A stretch of DNA of 23,595 nt. It comes from a virus. The notes below the pieces were generated by a model. That model made no database searches, had not been told where the DNA came from, and saw nothing but the letters and a program-made list of their open reading frames with translations. The number at the start of each line of letters is the position of its first letter. Positions within the stretch are counted from its first letter, which is position 1. The translations under genes were made by a program, and so were the position numbers. Of the stretch, positions 13,033-18,481 are shown piece after piece. The DNA is taken from positions 1 to 23,595 of the IMG/VR virus record IMGVR_UViG_3300031669_000237. The stretch is one strand, 5' to 3'.

Positions 13033-13314
13033 TTTGATAAGCACGTTAATACATTCATTCAGACGTGTAACTTTCAGGCGCACGTTATGAATAGCGCGTT
13101 TCTCAGCATCATCTTGAGTCTTGCAAGTTTTCATGTGGAGCGTGTCAATACCAAGGGCGCGGCAGTGCATTACCCAATCACCTTTGTATGATATGTGGCT
13201 GCTGGTTATCACTATTCTCAAGTCCCCGCTCACAGCTTCAAATGATGTTGGCTTGCGCTCTTTATCTCCTTGGCTGTAGCTTGTTATGTCTTTCCACATA
13301 CTTATTTGACCCAT
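13024..13314 (-). CDS. Unknown 96-residue phage protein
   Basis: It starts MGQISMWKDITSYSQGDKER. A W-K-D/E-I-T-S-Y-S-x-G-D-K-E-R-x-P-x-S/T opening followed by LRIVITSSHISYKGDWVMHC is a pattern I recall from phage hypotheticals. One later cysteine (KTCKTQDDAEKRA) precedes a C-terminal helix. The AGGAG comes from the repeat module. No activity is known. Confidence 0.72.
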   Translation of the reverse strand: MGQISMWKDITSYSQGDKERKPTSFEAVSGDLRIVITSSHISYKGDWVMHCRALGIDTLHMKTCKTQDDAEKRAIHNVRLKVTRLNECINVLIKEA

Positions 13315-13316
13315 TT

Positions 13317-13360
13317 CATTCTCCTATTTGAGTTATGCTTCGGTTAGGGTGGTGGGAAGG
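13317..13360 (-). repeat. Gene-junction repeat, long copy 3
   Basis: The minus-strand module CCTAACCGAAGCATAACTCA continues with AATAGGAGAATG, and before it lies CCTTCCCACCAC. At this copy the upstream gene has already stopped at 13363, so the CCTTCCC...GAAGCATAA part is non-coding. It matches the final codons of the 296-residue gene at 14019 and looks like a left-over 3' end. Confidence 0.8.
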
Positions 13361-13362
13361 TG

Positions 13363-13629
13363 TCAACACGGCACAAACTCCCCGGACGTCAGGTAACCAT
13401 GCCATCCGCAGGGTCGGTGCAGGATCGACGGCTGAAGAGTCGGCGTATTGGTGTGGCCTGTAATAGTCCAGCCATGCGTGCCGTCGTCCACAGGCAGATA
13501 ATCTTCCTGTCCACAACCGGGACAGCGATAGGCATACCCACCGACCTGTCCATCTGGGTATACACGCAATTCAATGTCGCCCGGCTGAGCATCTTGCGCT
13601 CGAATATTTGTTATAAGTCGTGCTTTCAT
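13363..13629 (-). CDS. DUF6527-like metal-binding protein
   Basis: The 88-residue product starts MKARLITNIRAQDAQPGD. The start is set by an ATGA overlap with the upstream gene, and no separate ribosome site is seen. The second half has the DUF6527 pattern: CPGCGQEDYLPV, a W-x-I/V-T-G strand, TPTLQPSI, CGWHGYLTSG and a final VPC. The four cysteines and one histidine probably bind zinc. Function unknown, but frequent in phages. A different frame over the same bases (13316-13516) is rejected. Confidence 0.78.
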   Translation of the reverse strand: MKARLITNIRAQDAQPGDIELRVYPDGQVGGYAYRCPGCGQEDYLPVDDGTHGWTITGHTNTPTLQPSILHRPCGWHGYLTSGEFVPC

Positions 13630-14000
13630 GGCTCGGTTGAGGAGAGTAATTTCAGTGCTATACTCGCTACGTCTGGGGTGCACTCATCAGCGGCTTGTTC
13701 GTATATTTTCTGCAAAGCTTTCCTAAACTCCACATTCTTTTCCTGAAGCAGCTTTTTTTCACATTGCAGCATGACAATTACTTCGTTGCTATTGCGTTGA
13801 TGATGCTCACGTTCAGCCAGAAGCTGCTTGTTGATGTCTTGGAGTTTTTGATACTCTCCACCAAGATGGTCAAAACTCAACTGCAATAATCGCTCGTCGC
13901 TGGACATCATGTGTTCCTTCCATATCGCATCACATTCAGGACATTTAGTCCCTATCCCAAAAGGATTTCCGTGGCTACATTTTTCAGGTAATTTGCTCAT
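13626..14000 (-). CDS. Coiled-coil protein with N-terminal zinc ribbon half
   Basis: A 124-residue protein starting MSKLPEKCSHGNPFGIGTKC. C-S-H and C-P-E-C residues (CSHGN, KCPECDAIW) form a probable zinc site. Residues 40-110 are a long charged helix (LGGEYQKLQDINKQLLAERE, EKKLLQEKNVEFRKALQKIY), predicted to be coiled coil. AGGAG is seven bases before the ATG; a GTG one codon earlier is also possible. Similar zinc-plus-coiled-coil proteins are common in phage accessory genes. Confidence 0.72.
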   Translation of the reverse strand: MSKLPEKCSHGNPFGIGTKCPECDAIWKEHMMSSDERLLQLSFDHLGGEYQKLQDINKQLLAEREHHQRNSNEVIVMLQCEKKLLQEKNVEFRKALQKIYEQAADECTPDVASIALKLLSSTEP

Positions 14001-14002
14001 CA

Positions 14003-14046
14003 CATTCTCCTATTTGAGTTATGCTTCGGTTAGGGTGGCGGGAAGG
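14003..14046 (-). repeat. Gene-junction repeat, long copy 4
   Basis: Same module as 13317-13360 with one difference in the C-rich part (CCTTCCCGCCAC). Here it is the true 3' end of the 296-residue PP-loop gene, encoding its last residues PATLTEA, followed by the AGGAG of the next gene. Confidence 0.8.
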
Positions 14047-14909
14047 TTTATGGATTCCATTGGGAACAATTCGCAACTTTCTCCACACTCTGAATTAGCA
14101 TCCTCCAGAAGAACGTCCTTGTGGTATGGGGATAACTTAAACAAATCTTTAGTCGATCTGTTTTTACGAAACATCACTCTTGAGATATTGGCGCTATCTC
14201 CAGTTTGTCCAACAAGCCCATACTGTTCTTCCATGCGATTAGTAAAATCGTATATCTCTGGCATTTCCTTAATTAGCATCAAATGCTTTTTGAGAGACTT
14301 TTTCCAGCACGCCTTGCAGTTTCCGTGATGTTCCAGCAAACCAAGATCAAACGGTTGTTGCTTCCACCAATTGTTGACATCCAATTTAGTGGTTGGCAAT
14401 AAATCAACAAATGGATAGATTATGTTTTCATCAGCAGCTTTTGGATTGACGCGGCGATATTCATCCGCCCTAATACCAAGTGCCATCACATAATCACCTT
14501 TCTCTAACCCAATAGATTTCAGATATGAGTAAATGGGTGCCAGCTTCAATCTATCGGTGCAGTTTGGATAAGCAGCGTTAAAAATCCCATATTTCTTGAT
14601 GGCGTTTTCAAATGGAGAGTTTCCCGCCAAATCTTCTGCATCACCCTCTCTTGCTGCTGTTTCAAAAGTAACGAGACGATGGCGAGTGCCTTTTCCAAGT
14701 TCGGGATCAATAACAGCCTCAACCCAGACAGTTTGATAACCCCATTGCTGATCGCAGTTATGTACAAACAGCAACGATTCCTCACGCTCACGACCAGTAT
14801 TGGCAAAAACATTTATAATCATTTCGTACTTGTCGGCGTGTTCGTCCATCATGTACTTAGCCATGCGCTGCGATGTTCTTCCGGCACTGGTACTGTTTAT
14901 TAAAATCAC
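14019..14909 (-). CDS. Second PP-loop (PAPS reductase-like) protein
   Basis: A 296-residue protein from a GTG with AGGAG six bases upstream. The PP-loop is INSTSAGRTSQRM (residues 4-16). This S-x-G-R-T-S variant replaces the usual S-G-G-K-D-S and is common in one phage lineage. Further family marks are VFANTGREREESLLFVHNCD, CTDRLKLAPIYSYL, ALGIRADEYRRV and a HHGNCKACWKKS cysteine motif. The fold suggests ATP-dependent chemistry on a sulfur or nucleotide substrate. Because the lysine is arginine and the aspartate threonine, the exact reaction may differ from the gene at 8074. It is only distantly similar to that gene, so recent duplication is unlikely. Confidence 0.8.
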   Translation of the reverse strand: MILINSTSAGRTSQRMAKYMMDEHADKYEMIINVFANTGREREESLLFVHNCDQQWGYQTVWVEAVIDPELGKGTRHRLVTFETAAREGDAEDLAGNSPFENAIKKYGIFNAAYPNCTDRLKLAPIYSYLKSIGLEKGDYVMALGIRADEYRRVNPKAADENIIYPFVDLLPTTKLDVNNWWKQQPFDLGLLEHHGNCKACWKKSLKKHLMLIKEMPEIYDFTNRMEEQYGLVGQTGDSANISRVMFRKNRSTKDLFKLSPYHKDVLLEDANSECGESCELFPMESINLPATLTEA

Positions 14910-14911
14910 AC

Positions 14912-14935
14912 CATTCTCCTAACCGTTAGAATATT
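14912..14935 (-). repeat. Second junction repeat family, copy A
   Basis: The minus strand reads GGAATATTCTAACGGTTAGG followed by AGAATG. It holds the last codon, TAA and ribosome site between the 141-residue and PP-loop genes. The CTAACGGTTAGGAG part recurs at 15357-15379. CTAACGGTTAG is itself an 11-base palindrome with odd centre. Confidence 0.7.
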
Positions 14936-15351
14936 CCACGCCAACTTCTAGCCTCCTCCGCAACCTCTTTAAAAATTGTTTTCATTTCTGTTGTGAAATT
15001 AAAACTTTCAACCATTGGTACCGGAATGTTTGCTTGGCGCAACGCAGCCATGATGCAGGCTGGGCAATTGTCGGTAGCTTCCCTCAGCTTTGGCATTGCT
15101 TCCTCAGTCTCGACGTAAAGTTTTCGATACAAATCATTATTTGAATAGTCCGCATGGTATGCAGCAGATGATGGCAAAATTGCAATCAACTCATTCATTG
15201 TAGCGGTGTATCCACCAATCAAGCTGCACACTTTGCAAGCGCGATCTGGATTTTTTGTGCAATGCTTTTCATGGTTACGCATACCACCGGCAGATAACAT
15301 GCCCCGATTGCAGAAATCACACCAGTAACGATTTACTTTTTTAATTCTCAC
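14926..15351 (-). CDS. Zinc-finger-like phage protein
   Basis: A 141-residue protein from a GTG with AGGAGGT. Residues 10-31 form a C2H2-like finger (WCDFCNRGMLSAGGMRNHEK then HC), followed by ACKVC and a later NCPACIMAALRQ, giving at least two metal sites. The C-terminal part is helical. It lies next to the second PP-loop gene and could partner with it, which is inference. No known family name. Confidence 0.72.
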   Translation of the reverse strand: MRIKKVNRYWCDFCNRGMLSAGGMRNHEKHCTKNPDRACKVCSLIGGYTATMNELIAILPSSAAYHADYSNNDLYRKLYVETEEAMPKLREATDNCPACIMAALRQANIPVPMVESFNFTTEMKTIFKEVAEEARSWRGIF

Positions 15352-15356
15352 GTTGA

Positions 15357-15379
15357 CCTCCTAACCGTTAGATATTCCC
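15357..15379 (-). repeat. Second junction repeat family, copy B
   Basis: The minus strand reads GGGAATATCTAACGGTTAGG then AGG. It ends the 96-residue gene and supplies AGGAGG for the zinc-finger gene. It shares GAATAT(T)CTAACGGTTAGGAG with the copy at 14912. Confidence 0.7.
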
Positions 15380-15658
15380 GTTCCATTTATGGATCGCCAT
15401 AGATAGTTCCTCTCTAGTTAATCCGTCTAGCTCTGCATCAAATGAAATCCGCTTACGAACTGCTATGGCATTGCGGATAATCAGCTTCATTTCGTGTGGT
15501 GTCGCTGGCATGATTGATCCTTCTCTCACAGGGCCGGTGCAAACCGTCCGATCATAGGCTTCGGTTTCTGTGTGGTAGCGCGTTGCGTAGTAATACAGCC
15601 GCTTATCACGCTCATTCACCTCAAAAGTTCCATAGAGTTCAAGTTCGCATTCTGTCAT
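15368..15658 (-). CDS. Unknown 96-residue phage protein
   Basis: It starts MTECELELYGTFEVNERDKR. The first half looks like beta strands (RLYYYATRYHTETEAYDRTV) and the second half helical (MKLIIRNAIAVRKRIS). The AGGAT site is seven bases before the ATG. There is no recognised family. Confidence 0.68.
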   Translation of the reverse strand: MTECELELYGTFEVNERDKRLYYYATRYHTETEAYDRTVCTGPVREGSIMPATPHEMKLIIRNAIAVRKRISFDAELDGLTREELSMAIHKWNGNI

Positions 15659-15681
15659 GGCTTTATCCTGTCGTAGAGCAA

Positions 15682-15708
15682 TGAGTTATGCTTCGGTTAG
15701 GGTGGGGG
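15682..15708 (-). repeat. Gene-junction repeat, copy 5 (non-coding remnant)
   Basis: The minus strand reads CCACCCTAACCGAAGCATAA then CTCA, the same as the 3' ends at 13317 and 14003, but the downstream AATAGGAGAATG is missing. The gene to its left in transcription (15714) has already stopped, so this copy is non-coding. Confidence 0.75.
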
Positions 15709-15713
15709 CATGT

Positions 15714-15977
15714 TCACGGCTTGGCTAGAGCCAGTGTTGCTTTTGCATGTTTGATTTCATCCCATTCATCAGTAGCACCTAGATGTATTGCAGCGCGTAT
15801 CATCATTTCCAAATCAATTACCGCTTCATCATACTTTTGTTGCCATGCCGCATTCAAATCTCGTTCAACATCGATAGTCTTGTTTGCTGCGTCTATTTGC
15901 TGTTCAAGTTTTTCAGCATACTTACGCATAGCATCATATTTTGGTTTTTCAATCCATTCTTCTAGTGGTCTACTCAT
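15714..15977 (-). CDS. 87-residue coiled-coil protein
   Basis: The start MSRPLEEWIEKPKYDAMRKY has GGAGAATTGAG before it. An upstream extension of 20 codons overlaps the neighbouring gene. A helical stretch YAEKLEQQIDAANKTIDVER leads into LNAAWQQKYDEAVIDLEMMI, predicted as coiled coil. No family is recognised. Confidence 0.68.
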   Translation of the reverse strand: MSRPLEEWIEKPKYDAMRKYAEKLEQQIDAANKTIDVERDLNAAWQQKYDEAVIDLEMMIRAAIHLGATDEWDEIKHAKATLALAKP

Positions 15978-15978
15978 C

Positions 15979-16044
15979 TCAATTCTCCAATCCTTCAACA
16001 TTCCCGGCTTGCTCAACCAGCGCAGAACTCGAATCAATGCGCAT
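15979..16044 (-). CDS. Candidate 21-residue micro-ORF
   Basis: ATG 16044-16042 follows GGGGGTGAGT and opens MRIDSSSALVEQAGNVEGLE then N. It overlaps the end of the preceding gene by 11 bases and stops one base before the next ATG. The evidence is positional, since the frame is short enough to be chance. Confidence 0.3.
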   Translation of the reverse strand: MRIDSSSALVEQAGNVEGLEN

Positions 16045-16240
16045 ACTCACCCCCAATGTTTTCACGTTGCTCTCTTTCCATATCCACAAGCACTGCGAGA
16101 TTCGCTATGTCTGCGTCCAGCGCTTCCAACTTCATCTTGTGGTTGTCGATCGCCATTGCGCGGAGGACTCGCAGTACATCAAGTTTCTGTTGGTTGAGGG
16201 ATTGGGTAATTTTAAAACCCTCCTGGCTGGGTGTTGTCAT
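16034..16240 (-). CDS. Unknown 68-residue helical protein
   Basis: It begins MTTPSQEGFKITQSLNQQKL. The rest is a long charged helix (VLRVLRAMAIDNHKMKLEAL, VLVDMEREQRENIG) likely to be coiled coil. The ATG overlaps the upstream stop as ATGA. No recognised family. Confidence 0.68.
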   Translation of the reverse strand: MTTPSQEGFKITQSLNQQKLDVLRVLRAMAIDNHKMKLEALDADIANLAVLVDMEREQRENIGGEYAH

Positions 16241-16512
16241 TCTACATCTCCCGATGCGGCACGTTTACGATCTACAAAAGGATCAGTCTTGGGTACACTA
16301 AGCGACTTACTCGCTTTCTTGTGCTGTTGGGCGACCTTTTCCCGTAATGCTTTCACCTTGTCAGCAAACCGGTTGATCTCTGATGACCGGCCTACATAAT
16401 AGGCTCTTGCTTCCTTGTCTGTTGAACATTGAGCCAGTACTTCATCTATGATGGCCTGATCTGTCTCATTAACATATTTTAACCAAGCTAGGACTTTTTC
16501 ACGATCTGACAT
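16237..16512 (-). CDS. Unknown 91-residue helical protein
   Basis: It starts MSDREKVLAWLKYVNETDQA with a GAAGGAAAG site. A segment EARAYYVGRSSEINRFADKV is followed by a basic tail (QQHKKASKSLSVPK). It is probably all-helical. It overlaps the upstream helix-turn-helix gene by 25 bases. Function unknown. Confidence 0.7.
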   Translation of the reverse strand: MSDREKVLAWLKYVNETDQAIIDEVLAQCSTDKEARAYYVGRSSEINRFADKVKALREKVAQQHKKASKSLSVPKTDPFVDRKRAASGDVE

Positions 16513-16706
16513 ATTTTCTTTCCTTCGTGTAATTTCTTTTGCTCTCTACAAATCGCCTTGACTCTGGATTCCGACAAATGACAAGTATTCGCTATTAGCT
16601 TCTGCCTATGCCCATTAATGAATAAAGTGAAAATAATCAAGTCCCGCTCTAGTCCTAACTTGGAGATACGTTCACAGACTATTGACAGTCCCTCCATAGA
16701 TTGCAT
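16488..16706 (-). CDS. 72-residue helix-turn-helix protein
   Basis: ATG 16706-16704 with AAAGAG upstream. An internal ATG three codons later is also possible. The C-terminal half (FINGHRQKLIANTCHLSESR then VKAICREQKKL) has the helix-turn-helix look of sigma-70 region 4 or FixJ-type domains. It lies directly downstream of the nested palindrome at 16742-16783, which could be its own operator. Regulatory function is inference. Confidence 0.68.
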   Translation of the reverse strand: MQSMEGLSIVCERISKLGLERDLIIFTLFINGHRQKLIANTCHLSESRVKAICREQKKLHEGKKICQIVKKS

Positions 16707-16741
16707 ATGTCACTCTTTTTGTTAGTATTTAGATACTTTTT

Positions 16742-16783
16742 AGGGACTGTAGAGTGTCCTTTAAAGGACTGTCCGCAGTCCCT
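16742..16783. promoter_or_regulatory. 42-base nested palindrome, probable operator
   Basis: Outer arms AGGGACTG (16742-16749) and CAGTCCCT (16776-16783) share their exact centre (16762.5) with an inner perfect 14-base palindrome GTCCTTTAAAGGAC (16756-16769). There is no adjacent T tract in the right orientation, so it is not a terminator. It lies 35 bases before a helix-turn-helix gene. A second small palindrome AGTAT/ATACT (16724-16737) lies between. A dyad operator or origin-like site is likely. Confidence 0.6.
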
Positions 16784-17049
16784 GTCGTTATTAAGCAAGC
16801 CATGTCATTGACCTCTGAGAAATTCAATATATTTCCTTTGAGGCTCCCAATTAGGGAGGAATCATCCGTTCATTATCAGGTGCCCTATCGTGGGCTAAAC
16901 GCTTTTGTCATTAGACATTAACCTGTTTCGCGGCATACGATGATTCAATTCTGCCAGCTCCGGCTTGCTAGTTAGAGCTATCTTACTATCTGTTCTGAGT
17001 GCGCCCGATGTTAGGCCATTAGCTAACCCGCTCTGAGGATAGTCCCAAT
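16784..17049. other. Non-coding stretch between the palindrome and the terminator
   Basis: No convincing gene. On the plus strand a 39-codon frame (16802-16921, starting MSLTSEKFNIFPLRLPIREE) lacks a clear ribosome site and opposes all neighbours. A hairpin GTTAG/CTAAC with an eight-base loop lies at 17011-17028. A TTG-started minus-strand frame that runs through the terminator is rejected. Confidence 0.5.
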
Positions 17050-17145
17050 GAAAAAGCCCCCGATTTTTAGTCGAGGGCTTTAAGTGTAATCGCGCTCTGA
17101 CTGGAGGAGGGCGGCAACCCTTCAACCAGCCGTTGCCGCGACTAT
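17050..17145 (-). ncRNA. Putative ~95-base small RNA or attenuated leader
   Basis: A promoter with consensus hexamers (17182-17152) points into this segment, which ends at a strong terminator, predicting a transcript of about 95 bases with no gene. Its 5' part folds into an eight-pair stem GCGGCAAC / GTTGCCGC (17139-17132 and 17118-17111) with a 13-base loop GGCTGGTTGAAGG. After it comes an unpaired CCTCCTCC that is complementary to Shine-Dalgarno sequences, then the terminator. It could be a trans-acting RNA, or a short leader transcript of the lambda PR'-tR' kind waiting for antitermination. Confidence 0.5.
17054..17081 (-). terminator. Strong rho-independent terminator
   Basis: On the minus strand AAAGCCCTCGA, loop CTAAAAA, TCGGGGGCTTT then TT. 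The stem has about eleven pairs including one wobble. The plus strand also ends in GGGCTTT, so it may work weakly both ways. Confidence 0.85.
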
Positions 17146-17151
17146 GAATAT

Positions 17152-17182
17152 ATTATAGCTTATGTTTTGAATGAAGTGTCAA
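17152..17182 (-). promoter_or_regulatory. Consensus sigma70 promoter with long spacer
   Basis: Minus strand TTGACA (17182-17177), 19-base spacer, TATAAT (17157-17152). Both hexamers are perfect but the spacer is two longer than optimal, which would lower basal activity or mark regulation. The -35 lies within the last codons of the 76-residue gene. Confidence 0.65.
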
Positions 17183-17390
17183 CTTTTTTTAAAATCCAAT
17201 AATTCCAAACATCACCCTCTCTCTGGCATTCGATCTGGATACCGTTTTGGCGAAGTTCGGCACAAATACTGTTAACGGCACACACCGATGCTTTACTGAT
17301 AATGTCTCGTGTTGTGTGTCGCTTACCATCCTGGAGCAGTTTGTAGACGCGCTGGAGTCGAGCACTTTTGGCTAGAATTGCGCTGTGCAT
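17160..17390 (-). CDS. 76-residue winged-helix-like protein
   Basis: It starts MHSAILAKSARLQRVYKLLQ with AAGGAT seven bases upstream. The order RVYKLLQDGKRHTTRDIISK, then AVNSICAELRQNGIQIECQR, then VWNYWIL matches a small winged helix: a helix, a recognition helix and a beta wing. Similar short proteins occur beside phage replication and regulatory genes. It probably binds DNA; the target is unknown. Confidence 0.72.
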   Translation of the reverse strand: MHSAILAKSARLQRVYKLLQDGKRHTTRDIISKASVCAVNSICAELRQNGIQIECQREGDVWNYWILKKVDTSFKT

Positions 17391-17392
17391 GG

Positions 17393-17482
17393 TTAATCCT
17401 TACCCGCCCAATGCACGAATAGGCCGATTATCAGCGCGAGAGAGCCGATAATCAGGATTAGCAGAATATCGTTAGGGGTCAT
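17393..17482 (-). CDS. 29-residue single-pass membrane peptide
   Basis: ATG 17482-17480 overlaps the upstream stop as ATGA. The product MTPNDILLILIIGSLALIIG followed by LFVHWAGKD is one clean transmembrane helix with short polar ends. The stop is two bases before the next ATG. The amphipathic ends and coupling support a real gene. Function unknown. Confidence 0.65.
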   Translation of the reverse strand: MTPNDILLILIIGSLALIIGLFVHWAGKD

Positions 17483-17862
17483 GCGGGTTGCTCCGGTGCT
17501 ATTCTTTTTTTGAATGCTTCAATCGCATCCATAAACTCGGCATCAAATTTAGCGTGTGATGTTGAACGCAAGAATGAACTGCATTGTGATTGATGATTTT
17601 TAAATGCAATTTCTTTCCTCATCTTGATTATTTCTGGCGCACCAATTTCGTAAACTTCCGAGGTTCGTTTGAATACAAACTCTCTAATCTCGCCATTACC
17701 AGTCCAGAGGATAGGCTCACCATTCGATAGTGCATGGCATTTAATATCCCGCTTGCCTGCCTTAATAACGAGATAGTTAAAGGCTGATTTAATGCCGCCT
17801 CCGTATTCGTGATATTCAGGGGCGGAGAATTTATCGCCAACTTTTATGTTTTCCAAGTTCAT
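17479..17862 (-). CDS. Unknown 127-residue phage protein
   Basis: AGGAGATATTCGC precedes the ATG. The first two thirds look like beta strands (KVGDKFSAPEYHEYGGGIKS, YLVIKAGKRDIKC) and the C-terminal part is helical (DAEFMDAIEAFKKRIA). Family not recognised. It is the second or third gene after the Cro-like regulator, so it is probably early expressed. Confidence 0.7.
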   Translation of the reverse strand: MNLENIKVGDKFSAPEYHEYGGGIKSAFNYLVIKAGKRDIKCHALSNGEPILWTGNGEIREFVFKRTSEVYEIGAPEIIKMRKEIAFKNHQSQCSSFLRSTSHAKFDAEFMDAIEAFKKRIAPEQPA

Positions 17863-17954
17863 GCGAATATCTCCTTAGATTGTACAAATACCCATACCAG
17901 ACTTAGCTCATGCCTGGGTATCGCTGGTGTGGAAGGGGAGCTGCAATGAAACAT
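17859..17954 (-). CDS. Candidate 31-residue ORF after the Cro-like gene
   Basis: ATG 17954-17952 lies one base after the Cro-like stop, and the TGA overlaps the next ATG. The product MFHCSSPSTPAIPRHELSLV continues WVFVQSKEIFA. The segment also contains ATACCCA/TGGGTAT inverted arms (17888-17921), so it may instead be a structured leader. Either reading is possible. Confidence 0.35.
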   Translation of the reverse strand: MFHCSSPSTPAIPRHELSLVWVFVQSKEIFA

Positions 17955-17955
17955 A

Positions 17956-18138
17956 TCAACCCTTGATAACATCCATAATCGTAATTTTCCCTTTTGTTAC
18001 TTTTTCTACCTGCTCGGCCCGTTTCCACGGTATACCATACTTTTTCCAATATAAAACGCCCTGCCTACTTAGATCAAAGGCAACCGCGATATTATCGTCA
18101 GAACCAAGTAACGCCTTGAGTTTATTGAACGTGCGCAT
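17956..18138 (-). CDS. Cro/YdaS-like helix-turn-helix regulator
   Basis: A 60-residue protein with AAAGGAG before the ATG. NKLKALLGSDDNIAVAFDLS followed by RQGVLYWKKYGIPWKRAEQV is the compact Cro/YdaS helix-turn-helix, with a Q-G-V/S-x-x-x-x-W-x-x-x-G-I-P-x-x-x-A pattern and a C-terminal TIMDVIKG as in lambda-like Cro proteins. It would bind operators in the 18140-18300 region and control both divergent transcripts. Length is typical for Cro. No partner CI repressor is visible in the window. Confidence 0.83.
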   Translation of the reverse strand: MRTFNKLKALLGSDDNIAVAFDLSRQGVLYWKKYGIPWKRAEQVEKVTKGKITIMDVIKG

Positions 18139-18165
18139 TTCTTACTCCTTTAATGCTCACATCCT

Positions 18166-18194
18166 ATACTAAGTCGCATTATTGTGCAAGTGAA
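18166..18194 (-). promoter_or_regulatory. Leftward early promoter candidate
   Basis: Minus strand TTCACT (18194-18189), 17 bases, TAGTAT (18171-18166). Transcription would begin just before the Cro-like gene. The -35 lies in the operator-like repeat, so autoregulation is likely. Confidence 0.45.
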
Positions 18195-18217
18195 ACTTAC
18201 GCAGAAAGTTCTTGCAC
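18184..18217. promoter_or_regulatory. Operator-like inverted repeat between divergent promoters
   Basis: GTGCAAG (18184-18190) and CTTGCAC (18211-18217) are perfect seven-base arms. AACTT and AAGTT lie inside. The two half sites overlap the -35 elements of both divergent promoters, the expected place for Cro-type binding. Confidence 0.55.
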
Positions 18218-18240
18218 TGAAATAAAAAATATGCTTTAAT
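18212..18240 (+). promoter_or_regulatory. Rightward early promoter
   Basis: TTGCAC (18212-18217), 17-base A+T-rich spacer, TTTAAT (18235-18240). It would transcribe the plus-strand operon starting at 18302 with a leader of about 55 bases. Confidence 0.55.
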
Positions 18241-18301
18241 GCACTCCATCAGCTAACCGATAAGCGCGGCTGGTGAAGAAACCAAACCAAAGGAGATTGA
18301 C

Positions 18302-18481
18302 ATGAACTGCCAAATTATTAAATCAGTTGAAGGTCGCGTATCGCCAGAACAAGGACAGGTATCTGTTTACTGGCAGAACATCGACTGCACGAATGTTTAC
18401 CCTGATTCTTTCGATACAGACAGCATCGAGGATGATCTTTGGGGTGGCGAATACATCAGCCCTGAAATAATTACCTACTAG
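18302..18481 (+). CDS. 59-residue early protein, first gene of the rightward operon
   Basis: The ATG follows AAAGGAGATTGAC. The product starts MNCQIIKSVEGRVSPEQGQV, contains SVYWQNIDCTNVYP, and ends in an acidic DSIEDDLWGGEYISPEI stretch. I do not recognise it. Its position directly after the rightward promoter suggests an early function, such as a host-interaction or anti-host protein; acidic small proteins of this type sometimes mimic DNA. That is inference only. Confidence 0.7.
   Translation: MNCQIIKSVEGRVSPEQGQVSVYWQNIDCTNVYPDSFDTDSIEDDLWGGEYISPEIITY

Noticed and set aside
13316-13516. Minus-strand frame of 66 codons over the DUF6527-like gene
   Set aside because: It lies in another frame of a gene with clear cysteine motifs and has no ribosome site.
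16742-16783. Terminator reading of the nested palindrome
   Set aside because: There is no T tract on the 3' side in the direction of transcription on either strand.
16802-16921. Plus-strand frame of 39 codons
   Set aside because: It has no good ribosome site, opposes all neighbours and lies in a region with regulatory structure. Kept only as a remark.
16895-17125. Minus-strand frame of 76 codons
   Set aside because: It starts with TTG, has no ribosome site, and runs through the strong terminator hairpin at 17054-17081.
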